From Lentibacillus juripiscarius JCM 12147 (GTDB taxonomy: Bacteria > Bacillota > Bacilli > Bacillales_D > Amphibacillaceae), in assembly GCA_001311805.1 (NCBI GenBank), contig BBCA01000016.1, positions 1 to 60,386 of the forward strand: a stretch of 60,386 nt of DNA, read 5' to 3'. Positions within the stretch are counted from its first letter, which is position 1, and each line of letters opens with the position of its first letter. Below the pieces are notes generated by a model. It was not told the origin of the DNA. It did not search any database and saw nothing but the letters and a program-made list of their open reading frames with translations. The position numbers and the translations under genes are program-made. Shown here one piece after another: positions 51,102 through 59,774 of the stretch.

Positions 51102-51116
51102 GGTCATCTGATGACC
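51102..51116. promoter_or_regulatory. LutR operator
   Basis: Perfect dyad GGTCATCTGATGACC, 68 bases upstream of lutP. Its core TCATC-T-GATGA matches the reported B. subtilis LutR site (TCATC-N1-GATGA). Confidence 0.8.
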
Positions 51117-51150
51117 ACACTACTAATCTGCCATATTAGCCTATTTTTTT

Positions 51151-51183
51151 CAATGATTTTCGACAAAGGGGGTATATTTTCGC
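51151..51183 (+). repeat. 33-bp direct repeat, copy 1
   Basis: CAATGATTTTCGACAAAGGG then GGTATATTTTCGC; the second copy is at 52139-52171. Confidence 0.8.
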
Positions 51184-51193
51184 CAACTAGATT

Positions 51194-51230
51194 AAATAAG
51201 CGAACAGTGCCAGGCACTGTTCGCTTATTT
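51194..51230. repeat. 37-bp perfect palindrome (REP-3)
   Basis: AAATAAGCGAACAGTGCC, centre A, GGCACTGTTCGCTTATTT. A decayed relative lies at 52301-52328 (GAGAACAGTTCC/GGTACTGTTCGC). It can act as a bidirectional terminator. Confidence 0.85.
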
Positions 51231-51245
51231 CGTCCGTTCGAAAAA

Positions 51246-51274
51246 TTCGACAAAGTTCGGGTGGTGACTGGCAC
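51246..51274 (+). repeat. REP-1 copy
   Basis: TTCGACAAAGTTCGGG then TGGTGACTGGCAC; one substitution in the core. Confidence 0.85.
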
Positions 51275-51291
51275 ATACAAACAAACGGTTT

Positions 51292-51555
51292 TTAGTTGGA
51301 GTCCAACTCTGAAATTCTGCTTCTGAACTCCTTCAGAATGTCATATTCAGTATATCCCTCGGAAATAATGTCTTCTAGGATTCCTTCAGCGATAAAAAAA
51401 GATTTGTTTGGGTTCGTTTTCCTTTGTCGCTTGGAACGATTGGCATGGAACCTTCGAATGATAGCCTCGTTTTCTTTTTGTAGCTTTTGTTGATTGTTTG
51501 ACGGTCCAACTTTAGCCAAAGGCAAATTAAGACGCCTTCTTTTCGGTTCATTCAT
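51292..51555 (-). CDS. Small basic hypothetical protein
   Basis: 87 residues, N-terminus rich in Arg/Lys and predicted helical (MNEPKRRRLNLPLAKVG, then KENEAIIRRFHANRSKRQRK), C-terminus acidic (EYDILKEFRSRISELDSN). AGGTGGTGATAAAAAG precedes the ATG. No recognised family. The charge pattern suggests nucleic-acid contact, but this is a guess. Confidence 0.6.
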   Translation of the reverse strand: MNEPKRRRLNLPLAKVGPSNNQQKLQKENEAIIRRFHANRSKRQRKTNPNKSFFIAEGILEDIISEGYTEYDILKEFRSRISELDSN

Positions 51556-51972
51556 CTTTTTATCACCACCTAATTTTAATTAAACAAAAACCCGTAAAAA
51601 GAGCATTATTACAGTATTTTGCACGGATTGTATCCATGCCTTTTTTTAGCTGGCCACCAAATATTTCCTAAGTATGCCCAGTAAATTAAGGATTTGACGT
51701 TGTTCACGGGTTATCTCTGTCCCCAGATGGAAGTATCCTTTTTAGTAGATTATTGGAATGCAAATAAATGAAGAAGTAATCGAAGTAAAAACAGGGGTGC
51801 TTTGAAGATAAATAAATTATCTATTAGCCTTAATTCGACAAAACAAACCATATTCCTGCAAAACAATAAAAAAATATTTAAAAACAGAACGCAAATCAAA
51901 CCTTGTTGTATATCCACAGTATCAAACGGAAAGAAACTCAAGAAAATTTTCCATGGTCATCACCTCCTTTCG
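51556..51972. other. Intergenic region, possible small membrane peptide
   Basis: Nothing firm. On the minus strand a perfect AAAGGAGGTGAT precedes ATG 51954 (MENFLEFLSV, then stop); after a one-base shift a hydrophobic stretch LICVLFLNIFLLFC follows, resembling holin-like toxin peptides. Weak. Confidence 0.3.
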
Positions 51973-52050
51973 TAATCGACTGCCAAACAGAAAAAGTGCC
52001 ATGCAAAACTGCACGTGACACTTTTCCTTTCCAAATACGATTGTAATAGT
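51973..52050. repeat. H1 hairpin module
   Basis: TAATCGACTGCCAAACAG, AAAAAGTGCCATGC / GCACGTGACACTTTT (imperfect), ATACGATTGTAATAGTGAAA. Confidence 0.85.
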
Positions 52051-52088
52051 GAAATACGTTGGGAAAGGTCAGGTTTCATTCGACATAA

Positions 52089-52117
52089 TTCAACAAAATC
52101 CGGGTGGTGACAGGCAC
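52089..52117 (+). repeat. REP-1 copy with exact 15-bp end duplication
   Basis: TTCAACAAAATCCGGG then TGGTGACAGGCAC; GACAGGCACTAGCCC at 52109-52123 and 52124-52138. Confidence 0.95.
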
Positions 52118-52138
52118 TAGCCCGACAGGCACTAGCCC

Positions 52139-52171
52139 AATGATTTTCGACAAAAAGGGGTATATTTTCGC
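52139..52171 (+). repeat. 33-bp direct repeat, copy 2
   Basis: CAATGATTTTCGACAAAAAG then GGGTATATTTTCGC; it starts directly after the duplicated REP-1 end. Confidence 0.8.
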
Positions 52172-52195
52172 TGGCTGAACTGAAGTAAACGAGAA

Positions 52196-52230
52196 AGAAA
52201 AAAGACAGGAAGTAAAGTTATCCTGTCTTT
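52196..52230 (-). terminator. Terminator
   Basis: AAAGACAGGA / TCCTGTCTTT stem, 10-base loop; on the minus strand followed by T6. Confidence 0.75.
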
Positions 52231-52300
52231 CCTAGCTTCTTATATTTTTCACTGCGTCTCGTGCCTCAATTGCACTATTTCGGACTCTTACTTCTCTGAG

Positions 52301-52364
52301 TAAGAGAACAGTTCCTGGTACTGTTCGCTACACTATTCACTTAACTCGGGAAGTGACAAGTACC
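52301..52364. repeat. Decayed REP-3 palindrome and REP-like end
   Basis: GAACAGTTCC/GGTACTGTTC dyad, then ACTCGGGAAGTGACAAGTAC, a degenerate REP-1-type end (variant also at 21305, 35829, 44316). Confidence 0.5.
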
Positions 52365-52407
52365 CTACCCTTTCCGTTCCCATCGGTTTAACCTTTCCAT
52401 CATATCC

Positions 52408-52518
52408 TTATGTCGTTTTTTGTTCTCTCGTCTGTCCTCTCCATTTCGTAATTTTCCCGGGTACTGGATAAATATTTGTTTTCTTACTGTCAAGTTCTGA
52501 TCCTTTTTCATCTGACAT
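52408..52518 (-). CDS. Very small hypothetical protein
   Basis: 36 residues (MSDEKGSELDSKKTNIYPVP, GKITKWRGQTREQKTT). GAGGAG lies nine bases before the ATG, and a terminator lies downstream at 52196. The frame after the stop stays Lys/Arg-rich, so a shift may hide a longer C-terminus. No family recognised. Confidence 0.45.
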   Translation of the reverse strand: MSDEKGSELDSKKTNIYPVPGKITKWRGQTREQKTT

Positions 52519-52595
52519 AGCTTCGGTCTCCTCAATTATTAATTTAATTATTATATCCTATGCCGGGTGGAAAAAATTATATACATCAAACGTTA

Positions 52596-52633
52596 AAAAG
52601 CCCTCCGGAAATAACCTTTCCTAGAGGGCTTTT
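52596..52633 (-). terminator. Terminator
   Basis: AAAAGCCCTC / GAGGGCTTTT stem with 18-base loop; T5 on the minus strand, directly at the 3' end of the gene ending at 52632. Confidence 0.85.
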
Positions 52634-52891
52634 AATTTATAGTTGTTTTAATGCTTATGGCGCAGCTTTTCCATATTTTTGTATAAATTGTTTTTGATGC
52701 CTCATCTAACTTTGTCGTTGGGATGTTTCGCTTATTTGAAAGTTCAAATAAAGGAGTTGCATTCTCTTGTGATCGGTTTGTTCGAAATCCTGGATTTGCG
52801 GATCCCTGTATCGCTCTACTAGACTGTTTTGATTTCCGACTACCTGCATCTCTCAAATTTTTGGTTGAATTTTTGTATCTATTTCATCCAT
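52632..52891 (-). CDS. Small hypothetical protein, frameshifted near its start
   Basis: About 86 residues. ATG 52891 (MDEIDTKIQPK) behind AAAGGGGGG; a shift near 52857 joins it to LRDAGSRKSKQSSRAIQGSA and ATPLFELSNKRNIPTTKLDE. Hydrophilic, no recognised domain. Good ribosome site and terminator argue that it is a gene. Confidence 0.55.
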
Positions 52892-53033
52892 GAGAATCCC
52901 CCCTTTTATTTCACCTAATATAATTATACCCGATAATGATCATCAATAACAACAAGTTAGTAATCTCAGATTTACCATCCCTTTATAATCGTTTGTGGTA
53001 ATTGGTTAGTTGGGATAAACCGCGGAACCTTCT

Positions 53034-53282
53034 TCAAGGCGCTAATTGAACCAATTCTGAGAAATAATTTAATTTATCCTGCTGGTTTTCAGCCATCAAA
53101 TCATTCTTTTGTATGTATTCTTTAATGTCATCATGTGATCCAAACTCTGTTTTCCATATCTTTCTTATGGTTGGAATGGAAAACACAGCAATATCTACAA
53201 ATATTATCACCGCCGCCCCCATTAATAAATACTGCCAGTCGCCCTTATCAATGAGTTGAAAAAATGCTAGTCCCCCTACCAT
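53034..53282 (-). CDS. Small membrane protein, possibly N-terminally truncated
   Basis: 82 residues: a helix (YLLMGAAVIIFVDIAVFSIP) after MVGGLAFFQLIDKGDWQ, then a hydrophilic tail IRKIWKTEFGSHDDIKEYIQ. No convincing ribosome site before the ATG. The sequence before it (LPEDPIAI) is also open back to a TAG near 53306, so the true start may be lost. A long CCCCTACTT/AAGTAGGGG inverted repeat (53312-53356) lies upstream. Confidence 0.45.
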   Translation of the reverse strand: MVGGLAFFQLIDKGDWQYLLMGAAVIIFVDIAVFSIPTIRKIWKTEFGSHDDIKEYIQKNDLMAENQQDKLNYFSELVQLAP

Positions 53283-53384
53283 TATTGCAATCGGATCTTC
53301 TGGTAGCTAATCCCCTACTTATCTTTCTGGGTTTCCTTGAAATATTGAAGTAGGGGGTCTTGCTGCCCGTTAAGGAGGGATAAG

Positions 53385-53480
53385 TGACCGTTTGTTTTCT
53401 ATAATCGACTACCAAACAGAAAAAGTGTCATGCTGACTTGTACATGACACTTTTTCTTCTCCCGAATCGATTGTAGTAGT
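53385..53480. repeat. H1 hairpin module
   Basis: TGACCGTTTGTTTTCTATAA, TCGACTACCA, AGAAAAAGTGTCATG / CATGACACTTTTTCT, ATCGATTGTAGTAGTGA. Confidence 0.88.
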
Positions 53481-53522
53481 GACACAATATTTAAAGGTGG
53501 GCTTTTATTTCATTCGACAAGA

Positions 53523-53552
53523 TTCGACGAAATTCGGGTGGTGACAGGCACC
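53523..53552 (+). repeat. REP-1 copy abutting the CocE-type gene stop
   Basis: TTCGACGAAATTCGGG then TGGTGACAGGCACC; the next three bases are the stop codon of the hydrolase gene (minus strand). Confidence 0.95.
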
Positions 53553-55596
53553 TCAATTCCAATTCCGCGGAATAGCTTCTTCCCATGTTTTGCGGAATAT
53601 TTCTTCTCCATTTAGCAGTGCGACCATGGTGTTGGTCAAATAAAACGATGTGGCGTCGCTGGACATAGTACTGTCAGTGAGCAATTTGGTATCCCAATCA
53701 TCACGGCCAACAGTCAGTTCCCATTCACATCGAATATTGGCTGATAGCGGATCGCCGGATGATATCGTGAACGTATTTTTGTTTTTACTGCCATGCCGGA
53801 TTCCGTTCATCGGCAATAAACGTTCTCCCTCATCCGAAAAATCTTTAATTGCCAAGTATCGGTTACCGTATCATGCACAACATCACGCGTTCTTTGTTCC
53901 GCTCGCAAAATTTCCCTGTCGATTACTTTGGCGGTTTCCGGATTTTCAAATGAAACTTGAGCATCCGCCTCCGGTCTTGAAGTGCGTACCGGTAATGACA
54001 AATTCGTTCCTTCACCAGTCAGCACATTCAATGTAACCGGTTCAGGGGATGGCCATGCCTGTGGCCAATACGTTGGTGCCACCGAAAGTTCCAGTCGGTG
54101 TCCAGCCGGAATATTCTGTCCGAGTGCATCCAACTTAACCGTTGCTTCATAAACGTCGCCAGGCTCGAGTGCCTCCGGGTGTTCATGGGAATGAAGATGG
54201 TTAAGATTAAGCATGCCCCAGCTGATTAACGTCAATTCGCCTGTCGGTGCCTTATCGCAAAGCTTGACCGCTACAAGCGCATTTGGCTGATCGGAAGTGA
54301 ACGTCATGTGGAATGTCGGTTCACCGAGCAAATCGACGCTTTCCTCAAATGGATCCGTTGTAAATACAACCGTTTTACCATTTTCCAAACGTTGGTCTGC
54401 AGGTAAATCCCCCGGCTCCCCAAAAGGACAATAGACACCCGCATACATCCCATGTTCCTGGACACTCGGCACAACAACGGCTTGCTCGTCCGACACACGA
54501 TTTTGCAATCTGCCATCTCCGCTCGGCCAAAATATTTTCAGTTACCTGTGCGGATGGCCAGCTCTCATCAGCAACCCATTTTCCTGGTCGTTCATCGTAA
54601 TTCACTTGCGGCAGTTCACTGTTTTGAATCCATGAGATTAATTTCGGATCATCTTTTACCCCGGTGTCCACGCCTTTCAGCCATTGATCCCACCAGCGCA
54701 GGCATTCCTGCAAAAATCCATTGCCGGTTCAGGGGTGGCAACCTCAGGAAATTCATGTGCCCATGGTCCAATCAGTCCTTTCGCATAGGGGAGGTTTTCC
54801 AATAGACGGAACACCCTATCTGTATAGCCGTCCTGCCAGCCGCTCACTGTAAATACCGGAATATCAACCTTGGAATAATCTTCACAAATCGAACCATGCT
54901 TCCAGTAGGCATCTCTCGCCTGATGACGCATCCATTCATGAACATAAGGCGTCGTGTTTAAACGCTCCAGCCAATTATCTTTCCAGCTTTCCCCCACCAC
55001 TTCCGGGTCCTGGGGTCTTGCACTGTAGGCAAACATCGTGGATGCCCACCACAGCATATCGGAAGCCAATATATTGCCACCACGGTAATGGACATCATCC
55101 GCATAACGGTCATCCGTGGAACATAATGAAATGACTGCTTTTAAAGCCGGATGCTGACGGGCGGCAATTTGCAAGCCATTAAAACCGCCCCAGGATTTGC
55201 CGATCATACCAACATCTCCAGTGGCCCATGACTGCTTGCCGATCCAGTCAAATACTTCCAGAGCATCGTCTTGTTCCTGTTTTAAATATTCATCCGGCAA
55301 ATGGCCATCCGAGTTGCCAGTACCCCGGATGTCCACTCGAATACTGGCGTAACCATGACCGGCAAAGTAAGGATGCCGGATGGAATCGCGTATTGCGGTG
55401 AAATCATCCTTTCGGTAAGGCAAATATTCCAAAATTGCCGGAACCGGATTCGTTTCCGCATCAACCGGCAGCCAAATGGTTGCGGCAAGGCGACTGCCGT
55501 CTGACAGTGGAATCCATACATGATCTATTTTTTGATTTCTCTTGGAAAATCCGTCTTAATTGTTCTGTGGTCTGAATCTGCTACGTTAAAAACCAT
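53553..55596 (-). CDS. CocE/NonD family alpha/beta-hydrolase (X-Pro dipeptidyl-peptidase S15-like), frameshifted
   Basis: About 680 residues. S15 domain: VWIPLSDGSRLAATIWLP, EYLPYRKDDFTAIRD, YASIRVDIRGTGNSDG, nucleophile serine in MIGKSWGGFNGLQIAARQ, and catalytic His in LIGPWAHEFPE. C-terminal jelly-roll domain: NVLTGEGTNLSLPVRTSRPE region and GHRLELSVAPTYWPQAWPSP. Shifts near 55440, 54700, 54520 and 53850. ATG 55596 behind GGAGGGG. The family cleaves esters or acyl-amides (cocaine esterase) or Xaa-Pro peptides. Located next to a TetR gene and the opuC operon on the same strand, so an osmolyte-ester or proline-peptide substrate is conceivable. Confidence 0.87.
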
Positions 55597-55673
55597 AAAT
55601 GTTTCAACCCCTCCAAAAATACTGTCGATGTTCCCAGCGATCATCGATAGAAGCCAGGAGTAACCCCAATTGT

Positions 55674-56374
55674 TTAACCACGTCCATATTCGTACGTAAT
55701 CAAGTGTTTTTTCTCCGGAACGACAACATCGATGATACTTCTCCTAATAAAATACATGGTTTGTTTTGCCGCTTCTTCTTTTGTATAGCTTTTCCTGAGG
55801 TTAAGCAAATTCATCATCATGCCAGTCCAAATGACCATCGTTAAATCAGCGATGTATTCAAGGTCTGCTTCTTTAATAAATCCTTCGTCAGTTGTCTTAT
55901 GAATGAATAATGCGCTTCTTTTTGCAATATCGTGATGCGTAATAATGGATTGTACCTCGTCTGATAAGTCAATCAGCTCATTTGCATAAACCTCATAATA
56001 CATCTTCATCATTTCTTCAGGAATCACACCGAGATTTTCAATGTACAAAAGATAGTAAACCTCTGGAAGTTCAAAAGAATGACGGCAAAAACATTCCCAC
56101 ACGTACAACCATTTTTCAACGGTATTATTGCCTTTTTCCATGTAATTGGGCAAATCGTGTACATATGCAGTGGTATAACGCATCGCCGCAAAAACTTCAA
56201 ATGAGACAGGTCCCGAAAATAATTATAAGCAGTTGAACTCGTATACCCAGCCCGATCAGCAATTTCTCTTATTTTAATATTATTCAGGCCCTTTTCCTCC
56301 ATTAATTCCGATGCCGCATCCAGAAAATATCGCCACATTCGGGCTGTCTGAATCTTTTTCCTTTCGTTTGCCAT
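55674..56374 (-). CDS. TetR/AcrR-family transcriptional regulator
   Basis: About 233 residues. N-terminal HTH: FLDAASELMEEKGLNNIKIR, EIADRAGYTSSTAYNYFRDL. The ligand domain is helical (TVEKWLYVWECFCRHSFELP, EGFIKEADLEYIADLTMVIW). One shift near 56190. ATG 56374 behind GGGAGGGAAAA. It sits between the CocE-type hydrolase and the opuC operon, all on the minus strand, and may control either. Not recognisably BetI. Confidence 0.88.
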
Positions 56375-56433
56375 CACTAATTTTCCCTCCCAGCTTCCGT
56401 TTACATAGGCACCGACATATGATCAGGACATAC

Positions 56434-57072
56434 TCAGGCAAGTCGCTTTTTCGTTTTGCGTTCAACTGTCCCTAGTGCCAAATCGGCAATAATTGCGATA
56501 AGCGTAGCTGGAATGGCTCCAGCATAATTTTGACATCAGATTGCAAACTAATCCCTGAAACAATCTCCTTACCAAGTCCACCAGCTCCAATATAAGGGCC
56601 AATAGTTGCTACCGAAATCGCGATAACTGCAGCCAGACGCAATCCCGCCATCAAGTAAGGAATAGATAAGGGGAATTGTATCTTAGCCAGCAGCTGCAAC
56701 GGCGTCATACCAATACCTACTCCGGATTCAATGACGCTATCATCCACTTCCCTGATACCAACATACGTATTTTTAACGATTGGTAAAAGAGAATAGAGAA
56801 ACAGTCCTATGACAATGGTTTTGAACCCAAACCCAAGATAAAGCATCAGAATCGCCAGCATGGCAAGGCTCGGTATCAACTGTAACGTTCGTAATTGAAA
56901 TGATAATCGGAGCTAATCGTTCAAACCGTGCCGCTAGTATGCCAAGAGGAACACCGACAACAAGGGAAAGCCCGATACCATAAACAACCATCAGAATATG
57001 TTCCAGTGTTAGCATCAGTAATTCATTGTAATTCTCAGCCATATATGTGACTAATTCAGTGATAAAAGTCAT
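56434..57072 (-). CDS. opuCD: Quaternary-amine ABC transporter permease OpuCD-like
   Basis: Five- or six-helix permease of the OpuC type, about 214 residues: N-terminal LVTYMAENYNELLMLTLEHI and GIGLSLVVGVPLGILAA, FLYSLLPIVKNTYVGIREVD, EAA loop region GVGIGMTPLQLLAKIQFPLS, and ATIGPYIGAGGLGKEIVSG. Shifts near 56860 and 56525; the corrected end is IIADLALGTVERKTKKRLA. ATG 57072 behind AAAGGTG. Last gene of the operon. Confidence 0.9.
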
Positions 57073-57090
57073 CAGCATCACCTTTCCCCA

Positions 57091-58000
57091 TTAATCAAGC
57101 ATTCCTTTTTCCTGCAGAAATTCTTTAGCCACTTCCTTTATTTCACGTTTTTCAATATCCACTTCATAAATCATATCCGTCATTTCTTTTGTACTAACCG
57201 TATCAACGAGTGACTTAAGAACATCATTAATCTTATCATGCTCGTCTACAACGTCATTCGCCGCTACAAGGGATGCTTCATAGGGCGGGAAGAAATTCTT
57301 GGTATCTTCTAACACCTTCAGATCATATTCCTTTAATTGCGGATCAACTGTATAAACGGTAACGACATCCAATTCCCCATTGTCGATCCCTTCGTACATA
57401 AGCGCAACATCCATACCACGTGCATCGCCAAACTCATAACCATATGTTTTTTTGAAGCCGCTGTAGCCGTCGTTGTCACGTTCAATCCAAGCGTTGTCTG
57501 TTCCAAGTGTCAAAGAATCAGCGTATTCGCCTAGTTCAGTTAACGTGTTCACATCATTTTTCTCTAAAATTTACGCTTTGCAGCAATGCTATAGTTGTTG
57601 ACGTAACCTAACGGGTCATACCATTAATGTCATATTCTTTACCAAAGAACTTCTGTGCCTGCTTCAGCGTTTTGTCCGGATCAGTCGAATATTCAACGTC
57701 GTCAAAGTAGTTATTGTACACTTCACCGGAAAACAAACTGGCAAAATCAAACTCGTCACGTTCGAATCCCGCAAAAATCTGCGGACTCGCCGGTAAATCT
57801 TCAACAATTTCGATTTCATGATCCGTTCTGTCTTCCACAAGCAGCTTTAAAAGTCGGACATTAATTTTCGAGTCAGTATTTTTAGCAGAAGCAGCTGTGA
57901 ACACTTTACCACCATCGGCCGAAGTCTTATCACCACAGCCGGCTACAATGGCCAGCAGCAATACCAATCCAACGAGAAATAGTTTTCTGAATGTCATCAT
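57091..58000 (-). CDS. opuCC: Quaternary-amine ABC transporter binding lipoprotein OpuCC-like
   Basis: Signal peptide LFLVGLVLLLAIVAGCGDK with lipobox; OsmF/OpuCC-type ligand domain: TAASAKNTDSKINVRLLKLL, DEFDFASLFSGEVYNNYFDD, DNAWIERDNDGYSGFKKTYG, DVVTVYTVDPQLKEYDLKVL. About 303 residues, with a shift near 57608 and a second near 57570 (WYDPLGYVNNYSIA can be recovered). ATG 58000 behind GGAGAGAA. Gene order ATPase-permease-binding-permease matches opuCABCD. Confidence 0.9.
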
Positions 58001-58020
58001 TATTCTCTCCTTATATGTTT

Positions 58021-58662
58021 TTAGGAATAAGCAAATACTTTTTCAATCCTACCTAGTGCAAGATCAAGTAAAATCGCTATAATAATCGCTAGAAATGTTC
58101 CCGTGAAAATCATAAATGTATCGTTATAGCCGATACCTGCCAAGATAAGGTCACCCAATCCACCAGCACCGATTAATGCCGCCAGGGTCGTCCAGCTGAT
58201 AATATACACGGATGTAACCCGAACACCCGACATAACATAAGGCAGTGCAACAGGCAATTCAACTTTAAACAAACGCTCAAATGTCCCGAAACCCATCCCT
58301 TTGGCAGCCTCGATGATTTCCGGGTCAACCGAATTCATACCAGCATAGGTGTTTCGAAGCAGCGGCAATAACGAATAGAGGAACAAGGCAACGACTGCCG
58401 GAACAAAGCCAATACCAAGTAATGGAATGACGATTGCCAATAAAGCAATAGTCGGTATCGTCTGGAAAACATTTGCGATATTAAAGATGATGGTTTTGAT
58501 TGGTTCGTTTTTCACTTTCGTCATATAAATCGCTAGCGGTACCGAAAATAAAACCGATAGTACAATAACCGTCAACGCAATAATGATATGCTCATTCATA
58601 TACGCCAAAATGGACGAATAATCTTCGCTCAAGTAAGTAATATATTCCTGAAAGAGTGTCAA
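58021..58662 (-). CDS. opuCB: Quaternary-amine ABC transporter permease OpuCB-like
   Basis: Intact, 213 residues. Six helices: IIIALTVIVLSVLFSVPLAIY, NVFQTIPTIALLAIVIPLLG, VALFLYSLLPLLRNTYAGM, EAA loop IIEAAKGMGFGTFERLFKVE, and ALIGAGGLGDLILAGIGYND. Overlaps the ATPase gene stop by 4 bases (ATGA). Confidence 0.95.
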   Translation of the reverse strand: MTLFQEYITYLSEDYSSILAYMNEHIIIALTVIVLSVLFSVPLAIYMTKVKNEPIKTIIFNIANVFQTIPTIALLAIVIPLLGIGFVPAVVALFLYSLLPLLRNTYAGMNSVDPEIIEAAKGMGFGTFERLFKVELPVALPYVMSGVRVTSVYIISWTTLAALIGAGGLGDLILAGIGYNDTFMIFTGTFLAIIIAILLDLALGRIEKVFAYS

Positions 58663-59774
58663 TTACTGATCACCACGTTCGGTTTCAGACATCCATGAAG
58701 TAACTTATACGGGTCAAGGGTTCCCACCAGTTGACCGTCTGAGGCAATAACCGGTGTTGTCGTATAGACACCGTTCAATTGTTTGATAACTTGTTCGGTT
58801 TCAGTCCCGTTTTTGATTGTTTGGGTGTCCGTATCAAGCAGGTCAGACAATTTTTCATCCTTATTAGCTAAAGCATGATATAGATTAATAGAACCGTGAT
58901 AAATACCTCCTTCTGTTTCAACAGGGATGTCAGTAACTTTGTGGGCAGTCATTTGCTCAATGGCGTCGGCAGTCGAACAATCTTTCTGAATGGAAACAAA
59001 TGACCTTGATATAAAATTATCCAAAGAAGGCAATTTCATTTCCTCTGCCAAACGTTTTCGCCGATAAAATCTTTCACAAAGTCGTCCGCTGGATTAGCGA
59101 TAATTTCCTTTGGCGAACCTTTTTGAACGATTTGGCCATCTTTCATTAAGATAATTTGATCGGCTATTTTGAGTGCCTCATCCATATCATGTGTAACAAA
59201 TATAATGGTTTTATTAATTTCGGTTTGGAGGCGAAGTAGTTCATCCTGCAGTTGTTCCCTGCTAATAGGGTCCAATGCACTGAATGGCTCGTCCATCAAA
59301 ATAATGGATGGCTCTGCAGCAAGTGCACGAATAACACCAATACGCTGCTGCTGACCGCCACTGAGTTCGGATGGGTAGCGATTCATGTAGGTCTGGGGAT
59401 CAAGGTTAACGAGTTCCAATAATTCTACGACACGTTCCTCAATTCTTTCTTTCGGCCATTTGAGTAATTTTTGGTACCGCGGCCACATTATTGTAAATAG
59501 TCATGTGCGGAAACAACCCTATGTTTTGAATAACAAATCCCATTTGCCGGCGTAATTCAATCGGATTGACATCTTTGATATTCGTTCCGTCGAGCATAAT
59601 CTCCCCATCTGTATAATCCACAAGTCGATTGAGAAGCTTCATTGTCGTTGTCTTCCCGCAGCCACTTGGGCCTATCAATACGTTAATTTTTCCGTCCTCA
59701 AACGCCAAATCAATGTTCTTTAAAGCTTGAAAACCATCTTCATAAACTTTCTCGATATTTTTAAGTTCAATCAA
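58659..59774 (-). CDS. opuCA: Quaternary-amine ABC transporter ATPase with tandem CBS domains (OpuCA-like)
   Basis: About 372 residues. ATPase: IGPSGCGKTTTMKLLNRL, QNIGLFPHMTIYNNVA (Q-loop), LSGGQQQRIGVIRALAAEP, IILMDEPFSALDP, FVTHDMDEAL. CBS pair: FVSIQKDCSTADAIEQMTAH, KVTDIPVETEGGIYHGSINL and TTTPVIASDGQLVGTLDPYK. CBS modules of this family sense ionic strength or c-di-AMP. Shifts near 59470 and 59045. TTG at 59774 (LIELKNIEKVY) behind AAGGGGGA. First gene of the operon. Confidence 0.94.

Noticed and set aside
208..59774. Programmed frameshifting in many genes
   Set aside because: Shifts occur in unrelated genes, at different positions and in both directions, mostly in mononucleotide runs, with no shared slippery site plus stimulatory structure.
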